From positions 1-13,102 of the forward strand of contig CAJUPG010000058.1 in the NCBI GenBank assembly GCA_910588455.1: a stretch of DNA of 13,102 nt. Direction: 5' to 3'. Under the pieces are notes generated by a model. It was given only the letters and a program-made list of their open reading frames with translations. It was not told the origin of the DNA and did not search any database. Numbering within the stretch: the stretch's first letter is position 1; each line of letters starts with the position of its first letter. The stretch comes from an uncultured Oscillospiraceae bacterium (GTDB lineage: Bacteria; Bacillota; Clostridia; Oscillospirales; Oscillospiraceae). The position numbers and the translations under genes are program-made. This document shows, one piece after another, positions 5,985 to 13,102 of the stretch.

Positions 5985-7070
5985 ATGATGAAAGCGACTT
6001 TGATTCTGGCTAACGGCAGCGTGTTCTCCGGAACCAGCATCGGCGGTACCTCCGAGCGAATCTGCGAGATGGTGTTCAACACCTCCATGACCGGCTATCA
6101 GGAGATTTTAACCGACCCGTCCTATGCCGGCCAGGGCGTGGTCATGTCCTACCCTCTGATCGGCAACTACGGTGTGAATCAGGAGGACAGCGAGTCCTCC
6201 CGCCCCTGGGTAGAGGCCTTTGTGGTGCGGCACCTGTCCCCCCGGGGCAGCAATTTCCGCTGCCAGGGCACCTTGAACGACTATCTGAAAGAGCACGACA
6301 TCACCGGAATACAGGACGTGGATACCCGCGCACTGACCAAAATACTCCGCAGTCAGGGCAGCATGAACGGATTGCTGACCTGTGCGGAGCATTTTAATGT
6401 GGCGGAGGTCCTGGACCGCCTGCAAAAGTATCAGGTCACCGGCACGGTGGAACGGGTCACCCGGAAACAGCCGGAGGTGTTCTCCGCCCAGGGAGAGGAG
6501 CGGTTCCACGTGGCCATGCTGGACTACGGCGTAAAGCAGAACATGATCGACTGCCTGTGCCGCCGGGGCTGCAAGGTTACGGCCCTGCCCGCCTTTACCC
6601 CGGCGGAGCAGATTTTGTCAGCGGGCTACGACGGCGTGATGCTCTCCAACGGCCCCGGCGACCCGGCGGAAAACACCCAGATCATCGCCGAGCTGAAAAA
6701 GCTCTATGACAGCACCATCCCCCTGTTTGGCGTGTGCCTGGGACACCAGCTTCTGGCCCTGGCCACCGGGGCCAAAACCGGCCGGCTGGACTACGGCCAC
6801 CGGGGCGGCAACCACCCGGTCCGGGACGTTGAAAAAAACAAGGTGTTCATCACCAGCCAGAACCACGGCTATATGGTCCTGGCGGACAGCGTGGACCCCG
6901 TTGTGGCGGAGATCAGCCACTACAACGTCAACGACAAGACGGTGGAGGGCTTACGCTATAAGCGGCCCAACTGCTTCACCACCCAGTTCCACCCGGAGGC
7001 CAACGCCGGCCCCAAGGACACCGAGTATTTGTTCAACCGCTTTATTGATTCCATGGGAGGTGCGCGCTAA
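5985..7070 (+). CDS. carA: Carbamoyl-phosphate synthetase small (glutaminase) subunit
   Basis: Hydrolyses glutamine and channels the ammonia to CarB, which makes carbamoyl phosphate for pyrimidine and arginine synthesis. The N-terminal half has ANGSVFSGTSIGG, FNTSMTGYQEILTDPSY and DVDTRALTKILRSQGSMNG, the CPSase small-chain domain. The C-terminal half is a class I glutamine amidotransferase: SNGPGDP, FGVCLGHQ with nucleophile Cys251, and FHPE with His336 and Glu338, so the triad is intact. The length of 361 is normal. Two ATGs stand in a row (5985, 5988). The ribosome site is weak (GGAAGG is 14 bases away), unlike its neighbours. The stop overlaps the carB start. No pyrimidine or arginine genes lie next to it, so the pathway served is not settled by context. 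Confidence 0.97.
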   Translation: MMKATLILANGSVFSGTSIGGTSERICEMVFNTSMTGYQEILTDPSYAGQGVVMSYPLIGNYGVNQEDSESSRPWVEAFVVRHLSPRGSNFRCQGTLNDYLKEHDITGIQDVDTRALTKILRSQGSMNGLLTCAEHFNVAEVLDRLQKYQVTGTVERVTRKQPEVFSAQGEERFHVAMLDYGVKQNMIDCLCRRGCKVTALPAFTPAEQILSAGYDGVMLSNGPGDPAENTQIIAELKKLYDSTIPLFGVCLGHQLLALATGAKTGRLDYGHRGGNHPVRDVEKNKVFITSQNHGYMVLADSVDPVVAEISHYNVNDKTVEGLRYKRPNCFTTQFHPEANAGPKDTEYLFNRFIDSMGGAR

Positions 7071-10000
7071 TGCCAAAAAATCCAAACATTCATAAGGTCC
7101 TGGTACTGGGCTCCGGCCCCATCGTCATCGGTCAGGCGGCGGAGTTCGACTACGCCGGCACCCAGGCCTGCCGGGCCCTGAAGGAAGAGGGACTTGAGGT
7201 CGTCCTGGTCAACTCCAACCCCGCCACCATCATGACGGACAAGGACATCGCCGACCACGTGTATATCGAGCCGCTGAACATCCACTCCGTCACCCAGATC
7301 ATCGAAAAGGAGCGCCCCGACTCCATCCTGCCCACCCTGGGGGGACAGACCGGCCTGAATCTGGCTATGGCACTCCACGAGGACGGCACCCTTGCAAAAT
7401 ACGGGGTGAAGCTGCTGGGCACCAGCCCGGAATCCATCCGCAAGGCGGAGGACCGCCAGGGCTTCAAGGACTGTATGGAATCCATCCATCAGCCCTGCGT
7501 GGTCTCCAAGGTGGTGGAGAGCGTCAAGGACGCGGTGGACTTCACCGAAGAGATCGGCTATCCGGTCATCGTCCGCCCGGCCTACACCCTGGGCGGCACC
7601 GGCGGCGGCATCGCCTACGACCAGCGCTCCCTGGAGGAGATCGCCAGCCGGGGCATCAACCTCAGCCGGGTGGGCCAGGTGCTCATTGAGCGGTGCATCG
7701 CCGGCTGGAAGGAGATCGAGTTCGAGGTCATGCGGGACAGCGCCGGCAACGTGATTACCGTGTGCTCCATGGAGAACATCGACCCTGTGGGCGTCCACAC
7801 CGGCGACTCCATCGTGGTGGCCCCCACCCAGACCCTGGCAAACAAGGAATTCCAGATGCTGCGCTCCGCCGCCCTGGACATCATCTCCGCCCTGGAGATC
7901 GAGGGCGGCTGCAACTGCCAGTTCGCCCTGGACCCCAACAGCTTCGAGTACGCGGTCATCGAGGTCAATCCCCGGGTATCCCGCTCCTCCGCTCTGGCCT
8001 CCAAGGCCACCGGCTACCCCATCGCCAAGGTGGCCGCCAAGGTCGCCCTGGGCTACACGCTGGACGAAATTCCCAACGCCGTCACCGGCAAGACCACCGC
8101 CTGCTTTGAGCCCACCATCGACTACTGTGTGCTGAAAATCCCCCGTCTGCCCTTCGACAAGTTCACCACCGCCAGCCGGACCCTGGGCACCCAGATGAAG
8201 GCCACCGGCGAGGTGATGGCCATTGCCAATTCCTTTGAGGGCGCGGTGATGAAGGCCATCCGCTCCCTGGAGCTGAACGTCCGGGCCCTTCAGCTTCCCA
8301 AGCTGGAGGAGTTATATACCGACGAGATTGAAGAGCTTCTGGTGCAGGTCACCGACGAGCGGCTGTTCGTGGTGGCGGAGGCCTTACGCCGGGGCTTCTC
8401 TCCCCAGAAAATCTACTCTATCACCAAGATGGACATCTGGTTCCTGGACGGCTTCAAGCGCATCATCGACATGGAGGAGGAATTAAAATCCTGCCGCGGC
8501 GTCCCCGACGCGGACACCCTGAAGCGGGCCAAGGAGATGTGCTTCGCCGACAGCTACATCGGGACCCTGTGCCATATGCAGCAGAGCGAGGTGAAGGCCC
8601 TGCGGGAGAAATACGGCCTGTACCCCGCCTTCAAAATGGTGGACACCTGCGCCGCCGAGTTCGACGCGGAAACGCCCTATTACTACTCCAGCTACGACGG
8701 AGAGAACGAGGCGGTGGACACGGGCTCCGGCAAAAAGAAGGTGCTGGTGCTGGGCTCCGGCCCCATCCGCATCGGCCAGGGCATCGAATTTGACTACTGC
8801 TCCGTCCACTCGGTCTGGGCCCTGAAAAAGCTGGGCTGCGAGACCATCATCGTCAACAACAACCCCGAGACCGTCTCCACCGACTTCGACGTGGCGGATA
8901 AGCTCTACTTCGAGCCCCTCACCGCCGAGGACGTGCAGTCCATCGTGGAGCTGGAAAAGCCCTGGGGAGCGGTGGTCCAGTTCGGCGGACAGACCGCCAT
9001 CAAGCTGGCCAAGGCCCTGACCGATATGGGCGTGCGCATCCTGGGCACCTCCTCCGACGGGGTGGACGCCGCCGAGGACCGGGAGCGCTTCGACGAGATT
9101 TTGCAGCAGTGCGGCATCCCCCGGGCCAAGGGCCGGACCATCTTCACCACCCAGGAGGCCCTTGCCGCCGCCCATGAGCTGGGATATCCCGTGCTGGTGC
9201 GGCCCTCCTACGTACTGGGCGGCCAGGGTATGGAGATCGCCTATACCGACCGGAACATTGAGGAGTTCATGAAGATCATCAACATGACGGTGCAGGAGCA
9301 TCCCATTTTGGTGGACAAGTATCTCATGGGCCGGGAGCTGGAGGTGGACGGCGTATTCGACGGAGAGGACATTTTGATTCCCGGCATCATGGAGCACGTG
9401 GAGCGGGCCGGAGTCCACTCCGGGGACTCCGTGGCCGTGTACCCGCCCCTCCACCTGGAGGACAAGCACCGGGCGCTGATTCTGAAGCATACCCGGAATA
9501 TGGCCAAGCATCTGGGGGTCATCGGCCTCATCAACGCCCAATATATTCTCTATAACGACGATATTTATGTCATTGAGGTCAACCCCCGGTCCTCCCGGAC
9601 CATCCCCTATATCTCCAAGGTCACCGGCGTGCCCATCATCGACCTGGCCACCCGGGTGATGCTGGGAGAGAAGCTGAAGGATCTGGAGTACGGTACGGGC
9701 ATCTATAAGGAGGCGGACTATTTCGCGGTGAAGGCGCCGGTGTTCTCCTTTGAAAAGCTCACCGATGTGGACATCGGCCTGGGTCCGGAGATGAAGTCCA
9801 CCGGCGAGGTGCTGGGCCTGGCGGAGACCTTCCCCCAGGCGCTGCTGAAGGCCTTCAAGGGCTCCGGTCTCCGGGCGCCTAAGCGGGGCGGACGGATTAT
9901 CATCACGGTCAAGGACGAGGACAAGCGGGAGATTATCTCCATCGCCCGGGGCTTTGAGGAGCTGGGCATCGAGCTGTACGCCACCGCCGGCACCCGGGAC

Positions 10001-10279
10001 GCCCTGGAGGAAGCGGGCATCCCCTGCCAGCTGGTAAACCGGGTCTCCCAGGCTCACCCCAACATTCTGGACCTGATTGCCTCCGGGACCATCGACCTGG
10101 TAATCAATACCCCCACCAAGGGCCGCAAGCACGACTCCGACGGCTTCCGCATCCGCCGCTCCGCCGTGGAGCACGGGGTGGGCTGCGTCACCGCCGTGGA
10201 CACCGCCCGGGCTCTGCTTACCATCCGCCAGCAGAGCCGCAGCGAGGATTTGACCCCCATCGACATCACAACAATTTAA
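7070..10279 (+). CDS. carB: Carbamoyl-phosphate synthetase large subunit
   Basis: Makes carbamoyl phosphate from bicarbonate, ammonia from CarA and two ATP. At 1069 residues it is full length. The internal duplication is clear: VLVLGSGPIVIGQAAEFDYAG near residue 10 and VLVLGSGPIRIGQGIEFDYCS near 558 open the two ATP-grasp halves. The first (about 1-400) forms carboxyphosphate and the second (about 555-930) carbamoyl phosphate, with the oligomerisation region between. Both show the VRPxYxLGG ATP-binding stretch and IEVNPRxSRxS metal-site motif. A C-terminal MGS-like allosteric domain (about 936-1069) contains INTPTKGRKHDSDGFRIRRSAVEHGV, like Firmicutes enzymes. The ATG shares its A with the carA stop (TAATG) and has GGAGGTG upstream, so the two subunits are translationally coupled. 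Confidence 0.98.
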   Translation: MPKNPNIHKVLVLGSGPIVIGQAAEFDYAGTQACRALKEEGLEVVLVNSNPATIMTDKDIADHVYIEPLNIHSVTQIIEKERPDSILPTLGGQTGLNLAMALHEDGTLAKYGVKLLGTSPESIRKAEDRQGFKDCMESIHQPCVVSKVVESVKDAVDFTEEIGYPVIVRPAYTLGGTGGGIAYDQRSLEEIASRGINLSRVGQVLIERCIAGWKEIEFEVMRDSAGNVITVCSMENIDPVGVHTGDSIVVAPTQTLANKEFQMLRSAALDIISALEIEGGCNCQFALDPNSFEYAVIEVNPRVSRSSALASKATGYPIAKVAAKVALGYTLDEIPNAVTGKTTACFEPTIDYCVLKIPRLPFDKFTTASRTLGTQMKATGEVMAIANSFEGAVMKAIRSLELNVRALQLPKLEELYTDEIEELLVQVTDERLFVVAEALRRGFSPQKIYSITKMDIWFLDGFKRIIDMEEELKSCRGVPDADTLKRAKEMCFADSYIGTLCHMQQSEVKALREKYGLYPAFKMVDTCAAEFDAETPYYYSSYDGENEAVDTGSGKKKVLVLGSGPIRIGQGIEFDYCSVHSVWALKKLGCETIIVNNNPETVSTDFDVADKLYFEPLTAEDVQSIVELEKPWGAVVQFGGQTAIKLAKALTDMGVRILGTSSDGVDAAEDRERFDEILQQCGIPRAKGRTIFTTQEALAAAHELGYPVLVRPSYVLGGQGMEIAYTDRNIEEFMKIINMTVQEHPILVDKYLMGRELEVDGVFDGEDILIPGIMEHVERAGVHSGDSVAVYPPLHLEDKHRALILKHTRNMAKHLGVIGLINAQYILYNDDIYVIEVNPRSSRTIPYISKVTGVPIIDLATRVMLGEKLKDLEYGTGIYKEADYFAVKAPVFSFEKLTDVDIGLGPEMKSTGEVLGLAETFPQALLKAFKGSGLRAPKRGGRIIITVKDEDKREIISIARGFEELGIELYATAGTRDALEEAGIPCQLVNRVSQAHPNILDLIASGTIDLVINTPTKGRKHDSDGFRIRRSAVEHGVGCVTAVDTARALLTIRQQSRSEDLTPIDITTI

Positions 10280-10300
10280 GCGAAAAGAGGGAGAGCTGTC

Positions 10301-10963
10301 ATGCGTATTCACCGAATGCGGTTTGACATCTGGCTGTGCCTGCTCCTGGCCTATCTGGTAGGAACCGGGGCGTCCAAGCTGACGGCCCTGGCCGTCGCCT
10401 CCACCTACGACAGCTACGTGGAGGCGCACACCGTAGCCGCCGGGGAGATCGGGGGCGTGGCGGGAGACGACGTATTCCGGGCCCAGAGCGTGGAGGACCT
10501 GCTCCGTCACGACACGTTTACTGTGGTCTCCCCCGGCATCGAGTACCGCAACCGGGGGGCGGGCTACTATGGAAACTGGTATATGCAGGCCCTTACCCTC
10601 CCCTCCGGGGAGCTGGTGGCCGCCGTGTACAACCTGGACAGCGTTCAGATTGAGGGTTCCTATTACACCGGAGAGGCCACCCTGCCGGTGGGCCGGGTGG
10701 TGTTTGAGGATTTGACCGAAAACGAGACGTTTTTGCACCAGATTGAGTTCAAAGAGCCGTTGAGCCGCCGGGATTTTTACGTGGACATGATGGGAACCGG
10801 CGGCAAGGTGAGCCAGGAGGACTATGGAAAGCCCATTGTGCTGAGCGTCCAGCTGGTGGTGACCATTCTGTTTTTCCCCATCTTTCACGCCCTGGGGGCG
10901 ACGATCGGGATTTTCCCCTATTTCTTCCCCCCAAAAAATAAAAAAGAATCGGAGTGGGATTAA
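10301..10963 (+). CDS. Unrecognised membrane protein with a large extracytoplasmic region
   Basis: The 220-residue protein has one hydrophobic segment near the start (about residues 9-33, DIWLCLLLAYLVGTG...) and another near the end (about 178-207, VLSVQLVVTILFFPIFHALGATIGIFPYFF), closing with a charged KNKKESEWD tail. The roughly 145 residues between are polar and beta-rich in appearance (TFTVVSPGIEYRNRGAGYYGNWYMQALTLPSGELVAAVYNLDSVQIEG is part of it, in short motifs such as GYYGNWY and LPSGELVAAVY) and probably lie outside the membrane. I do not recognise a family. It starts 21 bases after carB with a GAGGGAGAG site, and its stop is two bases before the next ATG, so it appears to be in an operon with both. 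Confidence 0.85.
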   Translation: MRIHRMRFDIWLCLLLAYLVGTGASKLTALAVASTYDSYVEAHTVAAGEIGGVAGDDVFRAQSVEDLLRHDTFTVVSPGIEYRNRGAGYYGNWYMQALTLPSGELVAAVYNLDSVQIEGSYYTGEATLPVGRVVFEDLTENETFLHQIEFKEPLSRRDFYVDMMGTGGKVSQEDYGKPIVLSVQLVVTILFFPIFHALGATIGIFPYFFPPKNKKESEWD

Positions 10964-10965
10964 AA

Positions 10966-11550
10966 ATGGACAAAAAAATTCAGAAAATCAACTATATCTA
11001 TCTTCTGTGTTACATCTTCGTCCCCCTTATGGTGGTCTCCGCAGGCTTCCTGCTGGGCTACTACCTCTTCCACGACGGCGGCGCTGGCGCGGTGGTGTGC
11101 TTCATGGGCTTCCCTCTGGTGGCCATCCTGTGGTGGTCCTTCGGCGGAAAGCTGCTCTATAAGCAGCACTGCAAAAAGCTGATCCGGGAGCTGGACGAGC
11201 GGGGCTTCAGCCGGAATCAGACCTTTGACGGCCGCGGATCCACGGTGGTTGTGGACCTGAACCGGGGGGAGCTGGCCCTGGTATTCTTCTGGAATCCCTT
11301 TGACCACTACATCCTGCCCGCCAAGCGGATCGAACGGGCCTGGGTGGACGACGGCGCGGCCGGCGCGGGCTTTCTGCGGGGCAGCAGCCGGGTGAGCTTC
11401 CTGTTCCTGATTGACGGGGTGAAAATCCGGGTGGATACCTTTACCTCCAACAAGCGCTGGCGCATGGACAGCGACTACATCCTCACCGGCATCTCCAAGG
11501 CGGATGTGATGGTGGACGTACTCAATCAGGCAAAGGAGCGGTCGGCGTAA
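10966..11550 (+). CDS. Unrecognised membrane protein, two N-terminal membrane segments
   Basis: The protein has 194 residues. Two hydrophobic segments (about 9-35 and 40-62) are followed by a soluble domain of about 130 residues. That domain contains FDGRGSTVVVDLNRGELALVFFWNPFDHYILPAKRIERAWVDDG in short alternating strands and ends with a helix. Its pattern is vaguely like membrane-anchored PH-type proteins, but this is only an impression. I chose the ATG at 10966 over the in-frame GTG at 10954, because GGAGTGG at 10951 is 8 bases before the ATG whereas the GTG overlaps the ribosome site. It begins 2 bases after the preceding stop, and the next gene starts 1 base after its own stop, indicating a co-transcribed set. 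Confidence 0.85.
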   Translation: MDKKIQKINYIYLLCYIFVPLMVVSAGFLLGYYLFHDGGAGAVVCFMGFPLVAILWWSFGGKLLYKQHCKKLIRELDERGFSRNQTFDGRGSTVVVDLNRGELALVFFWNPFDHYILPAKRIERAWVDDGAAGAGFLRGSSRVSFLFLIDGVKIRVDTFTSNKRWRMDSDYILTGISKADVMVDVLNQAKERSA

Positions 11551-11551
11551 G

Positions 11552-11902
11552 ATGGGCCTGTTTCGGAAAATGCGGTCCATGCTGCACGACGACTGGTGCA
11601 GCAAGTGCCAGAGCGAGATGGACGTGGTCCACAAGCAGCTCTACGCCCTGCCCACCCAGCGGGTGGGGCAGTACCGGCAGCAGGACGATCCGGCCTATTA
11701 TAAAAAGAATCTGGTCCCTGTGGAAAAAAAGGCCCAGATTCCCACCGGGATGTACGCCTGCGGGATGCACGTGTACCGGTGTCCCCAGTGCGGCCACCGG
11801 GCGGTGAAGCTGACGGTATTCCTGCCCGTCCGGGACCAGGAAAAAACGGAACAGCTGCTGTACTTTGAGGACGGAGAGATGGACGATTTTATCTGGAGGT
11901 AG
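11552..11902 (+). CDS. Small CxxC...CxxC protein, possible zinc-binding, unrecognised
   Basis: The 116-residue soluble protein has Cys16-x-x-Cys19 (DDWCSKCQSEM) and Cys77-x-x-Cys80 (YRCPQCGHR), the usual arrangement of a zinc ribbon, with a further Cys70. Between the pairs lies a basic, tyrosine-rich stretch. The tail is acidic (LLYFEDGEMDDFIWR). There is no signal peptide. The start follows the upstream stop by one base; the nearest AAAGGAG is about 12 bases away, so translation is probably coupled. It closes the three-gene set after carB. Nucleic-acid or protein binding is possible, but no function can be assigned. Confidence 0.85.
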   Translation: MGLFRKMRSMLHDDWCSKCQSEMDVVHKQLYALPTQRVGQYRQQDDPAYYKKNLVPVEKKAQIPTGMYACGMHVYRCPQCGHRAVKLTVFLPVRDQEKTEQLLYFEDGEMDDFIWR

Positions 11903-11980
11903 GCCGTACGGCTGCGCGGCCTGGGAATTTCAAATCGTAAACGGAACACCACAAGTGAATTGACGAACGGAGGAATTTTT

Positions 11981-12961
11981 ATGGAAAACAATATGCGTCC
12001 CGCTGATATGCAGCGGATCAACACCCCTGAGCTGGCCCAGGCTTTTATTCAGGAGCAGCTTGAGCAGGTCCGTGCCCAGGTGGGAAATAAAAAGGTGCTG
12101 CTGGCCCTGTCCGGCGGCGTGGACTCCTCGGTAGTGGCCGCGCTGCTCATCAAGGCCATCGGCAAGCAGCTGGTCTGCGTCCATGTGAACCACGGCCTCA
12201 TGCGTAAGGGGGAGAGCGAGCAGGTTATTGAGGTGTTCCGGAATCAGATGGACGCCAACCTGATCTATGTGGACGCCACGGACCGGTTCCTGGACCTGCT
12301 GGCCGGAGTAGACGAGCCGGAGCGCAAGCGGAAGATCATCGGCGGGGAGTTCATCAAGGTGTTTGAGGAGGAGGCCCGGAAACTGGAGGGCATCACCTTC
12401 CTGGCCCAGGGGACCATCTATCCCGATATCCTGGAGAGCGACGGCGTAAAGGCCCACCACAACGTGGGCGGTCTGCCGGAGGACCTGCAGTTTGAGCTGG
12501 TGGAGCCTGTGCGCCTGCTGTTCAAGGACGAGGTGCGTGTGGTAGGCAAGGCTCTGGGTCTGCCAGAGACCATGGTGGAGCGCCAGCCCTTCCCCGGCCC
12601 CGGGCTGGGCGTGCGGTGCCTGGGCGCCATCACCCGGGACCGTCTGGCCGCTCTGCGGGAGTCCGACGCCATCCTGCGGGAGGAGTTCGCCGCCGCCGGG
12701 CTGGCACAGCAGATCTGGCAGTTCTTCACTGTGGTGCCGGATTTCCGGTCCACCGGCGTGCGGGACGGCAAGCGGGCCTACGATTGGCCGGTGATTATCC
12801 GGGCGGTCAACACAGTGGATGCCATGAGCGCCACTGTGCCTGAGATTCCCTGGGCGGTGCTCCAGAAGATCACCGGGCGGATTTTGACCGAGGTGGCCGG
12901 TGTGTGCCGGGTGCTGTATGACCTGACCCCGAAGCCGGTCGGGACGATTGAGTGGGAATGA
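11981..12961 (+). CDS. guaA: GMP synthetase, ATP-pyrophosphatase subunit without glutaminase domain
   Basis: Converts XMP to GMP using ATP and ammonia. The 326 residues cover only the C-terminal two thirds of ordinary bacterial GuaA (about 510-525). The ATP-pyrophosphatase loop LALSGGVDSS is at 41-50. It is followed by HVNHGLMRKGE, LAQGTIYPD, HHNVGGLPEDLQFELVEP and RQPFPGPGLGVRCLG, and the dimerisation domain ends PKPVGTIEWE. No class I glutaminase motif lies upstream in any frame near the gene, so ammonia must come from a separate subunit or free pool. This resembles the split archaeal GuaA type, though the sequence looks more bacterial. CGGAGGAA lies about 6 bases before the ATG. No promoter or guanine riboswitch is visible in the 78-base gap upstream. 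Confidence 0.93.
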   Translation: MENNMRPADMQRINTPELAQAFIQEQLEQVRAQVGNKKVLLALSGGVDSSVVAALLIKAIGKQLVCVHVNHGLMRKGESEQVIEVFRNQMDANLIYVDATDRFLDLLAGVDEPERKRKIIGGEFIKVFEEEARKLEGITFLAQGTIYPDILESDGVKAHHNVGGLPEDLQFELVEPVRLLFKDEVRVVGKALGLPETMVERQPFPGPGLGVRCLGAITRDRLAALRESDAILREEFAAAGLAQQIWQFFTVVPDFRSTGVRDGKRAYDWPVIIRAVNTVDAMSATVPEIPWAVLQKITGRILTEVAGVCRVLYDLTPKPVGTIEWE

Positions 12962-12976
12962 CCGTTAAAACGGCGC

Positions 12977-13001
12977 AAACCCGCATGAATACAGGGTTTT
13001 T
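12977..13001 (+). terminator. Weak terminator-like hairpin after guaA
   Basis: AAACCC (12977-12982) pairs with GGGTTT (12994-12999) around an 11-base loop, followed by only two further T residues (13000-13001). The stem is A/T-rich and the U-tract overlaps it, so termination efficiency is doubtful. It could instead be part of an attachment-site structure. Confidence 0.35.
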
Positions 13002-13020
13002 GACCTGTCACTTTGCCTTG

Positions 13021-13038
13021 TGATACTGGTTTGATACT
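13021..13038 (+). repeat. TGATACT direct repeat at an 11-base period
   Basis: TGATACT occurs at 13021-13027 and 13032-13038, one helical turn apart. Such spaced short repeats resemble arm-type binding sites of tyrosine integrases, and they lie about 60 bases after the guaA stop. An inverted pair CTTGTG (about 13017-13022) and CACAAG (about 13057-13062) brackets them. No integrase gene is inside the window. Confidence 0.4.
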
Positions 13039-13102
13039 ATTCGTTTCAACCCGGTCACACAAGAGAATGATTGCAAAGGGCAAGCGAACCGCCCTGCTGA
13101 AC

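Noticed and set aside
8483..10888. Open frame of 801 codons on the minus strand opposite carB
   Set aside because: It is entirely antisense to a full-length, motif-complete carB. Its product is His/Gly/Val-rich without domain motifs, as expected from the reverse strand of GC-rich coding DNA.
11901..11922. Hairpin AGGCCG/CGGCCT and palindrome GCCGTACGGC after the CxxC gene
   Set aside because: There is no U-tract follow-up; the sequence continues CTGGGAATTT. It might slow polymerase but does not look like an intrinsic terminator.
11903..11980. Purine (guanine) riboswitch before guaA
   Set aside because: The gap is 78 bases and lacks the three-way junction motifs and a terminator; nothing supports it.
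12778..13083. Minus-strand open frame of 101 codons at the right end
   Set aside because: It is mostly antisense to guaA and has no domain motifs or ribosome site; it is not an integrase.

Overview
The window reads as chromosomal housekeeping DNA from a GC-rich, Gram-positive, anaerobe-type Firmicute, most likely a clostridial gut bacterium near the Oscillospiraceae/Flavonifractor-like group. That placement is inferred from four things. The infC-rpmI-rplT order carries a Firmicutes-style leader. Strong AGGAGG ribosome binding sites and near-perfect sigma-A promoters recur. Predicted lipoproteins carry a Big_2 and a DUF4358-like domain. An MBOAT gene is paired with a DHHW-family gene. No plasmid, phage structural gene, IS element or CRISPR array is visible.

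Layout. On the minus strand, from right to left, lie a lipoprotein gene (2136-1534), a short terminator, a consensus promoter, an attenuator-like leader, and then infC (non-ATG start), rpmI and rplT. These are followed at once by another consensus promoter that drives a tRNA-Ala(GGC) gene cut by the left window edge. On the plus strand, starting from the divergent promoter region at 2137-2355, lies a three-gene operon. It encodes a Big_2/DUF4358 lipoprotein, an AlgI/DltB-like membrane-bound O-acyltransferase, and a DHHW (AlgJ/AlgX-like) surface protein with visible Asp-His and Ser candidates for catalysis. This is a plausible acyl-transfer module for a cell-surface polymer.

A new plus-strand promoter region follows, with two candidate -10 boxes and a small inverted repeat. 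It precedes carA and carB, the two subunits of carbamoyl-phosphate synthetase, which overlap by one base. Directly behind carB, with operon-like spacing, come three unrecognised small genes: two membrane proteins and one CxxC...CxxC protein. The last gene encodes only the ATP-pyrophosphatase and dimerisation part of GMP synthetase. It has no glutaminase domain and a shortened loop beside the active site, so it needs a separate glutaminase subunit or free ammonia.

The 140 bases after guaA contain no gene. They hold a weak terminator-like hairpin, a 7-base direct repeat at an 11-base period, and a long inverted repeat. The guaA 3' end is a known integration target, so an integrated element may begin here, but no integrase is inside the window. 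Overall the window is mostly ordinary core genome. The items most worth following are the stand-alone GMP synthetase, the lipoprotein-MBOAT-DHHW module, the infC leader with its ATC start, and the unnamed cassette between carB and guaA.
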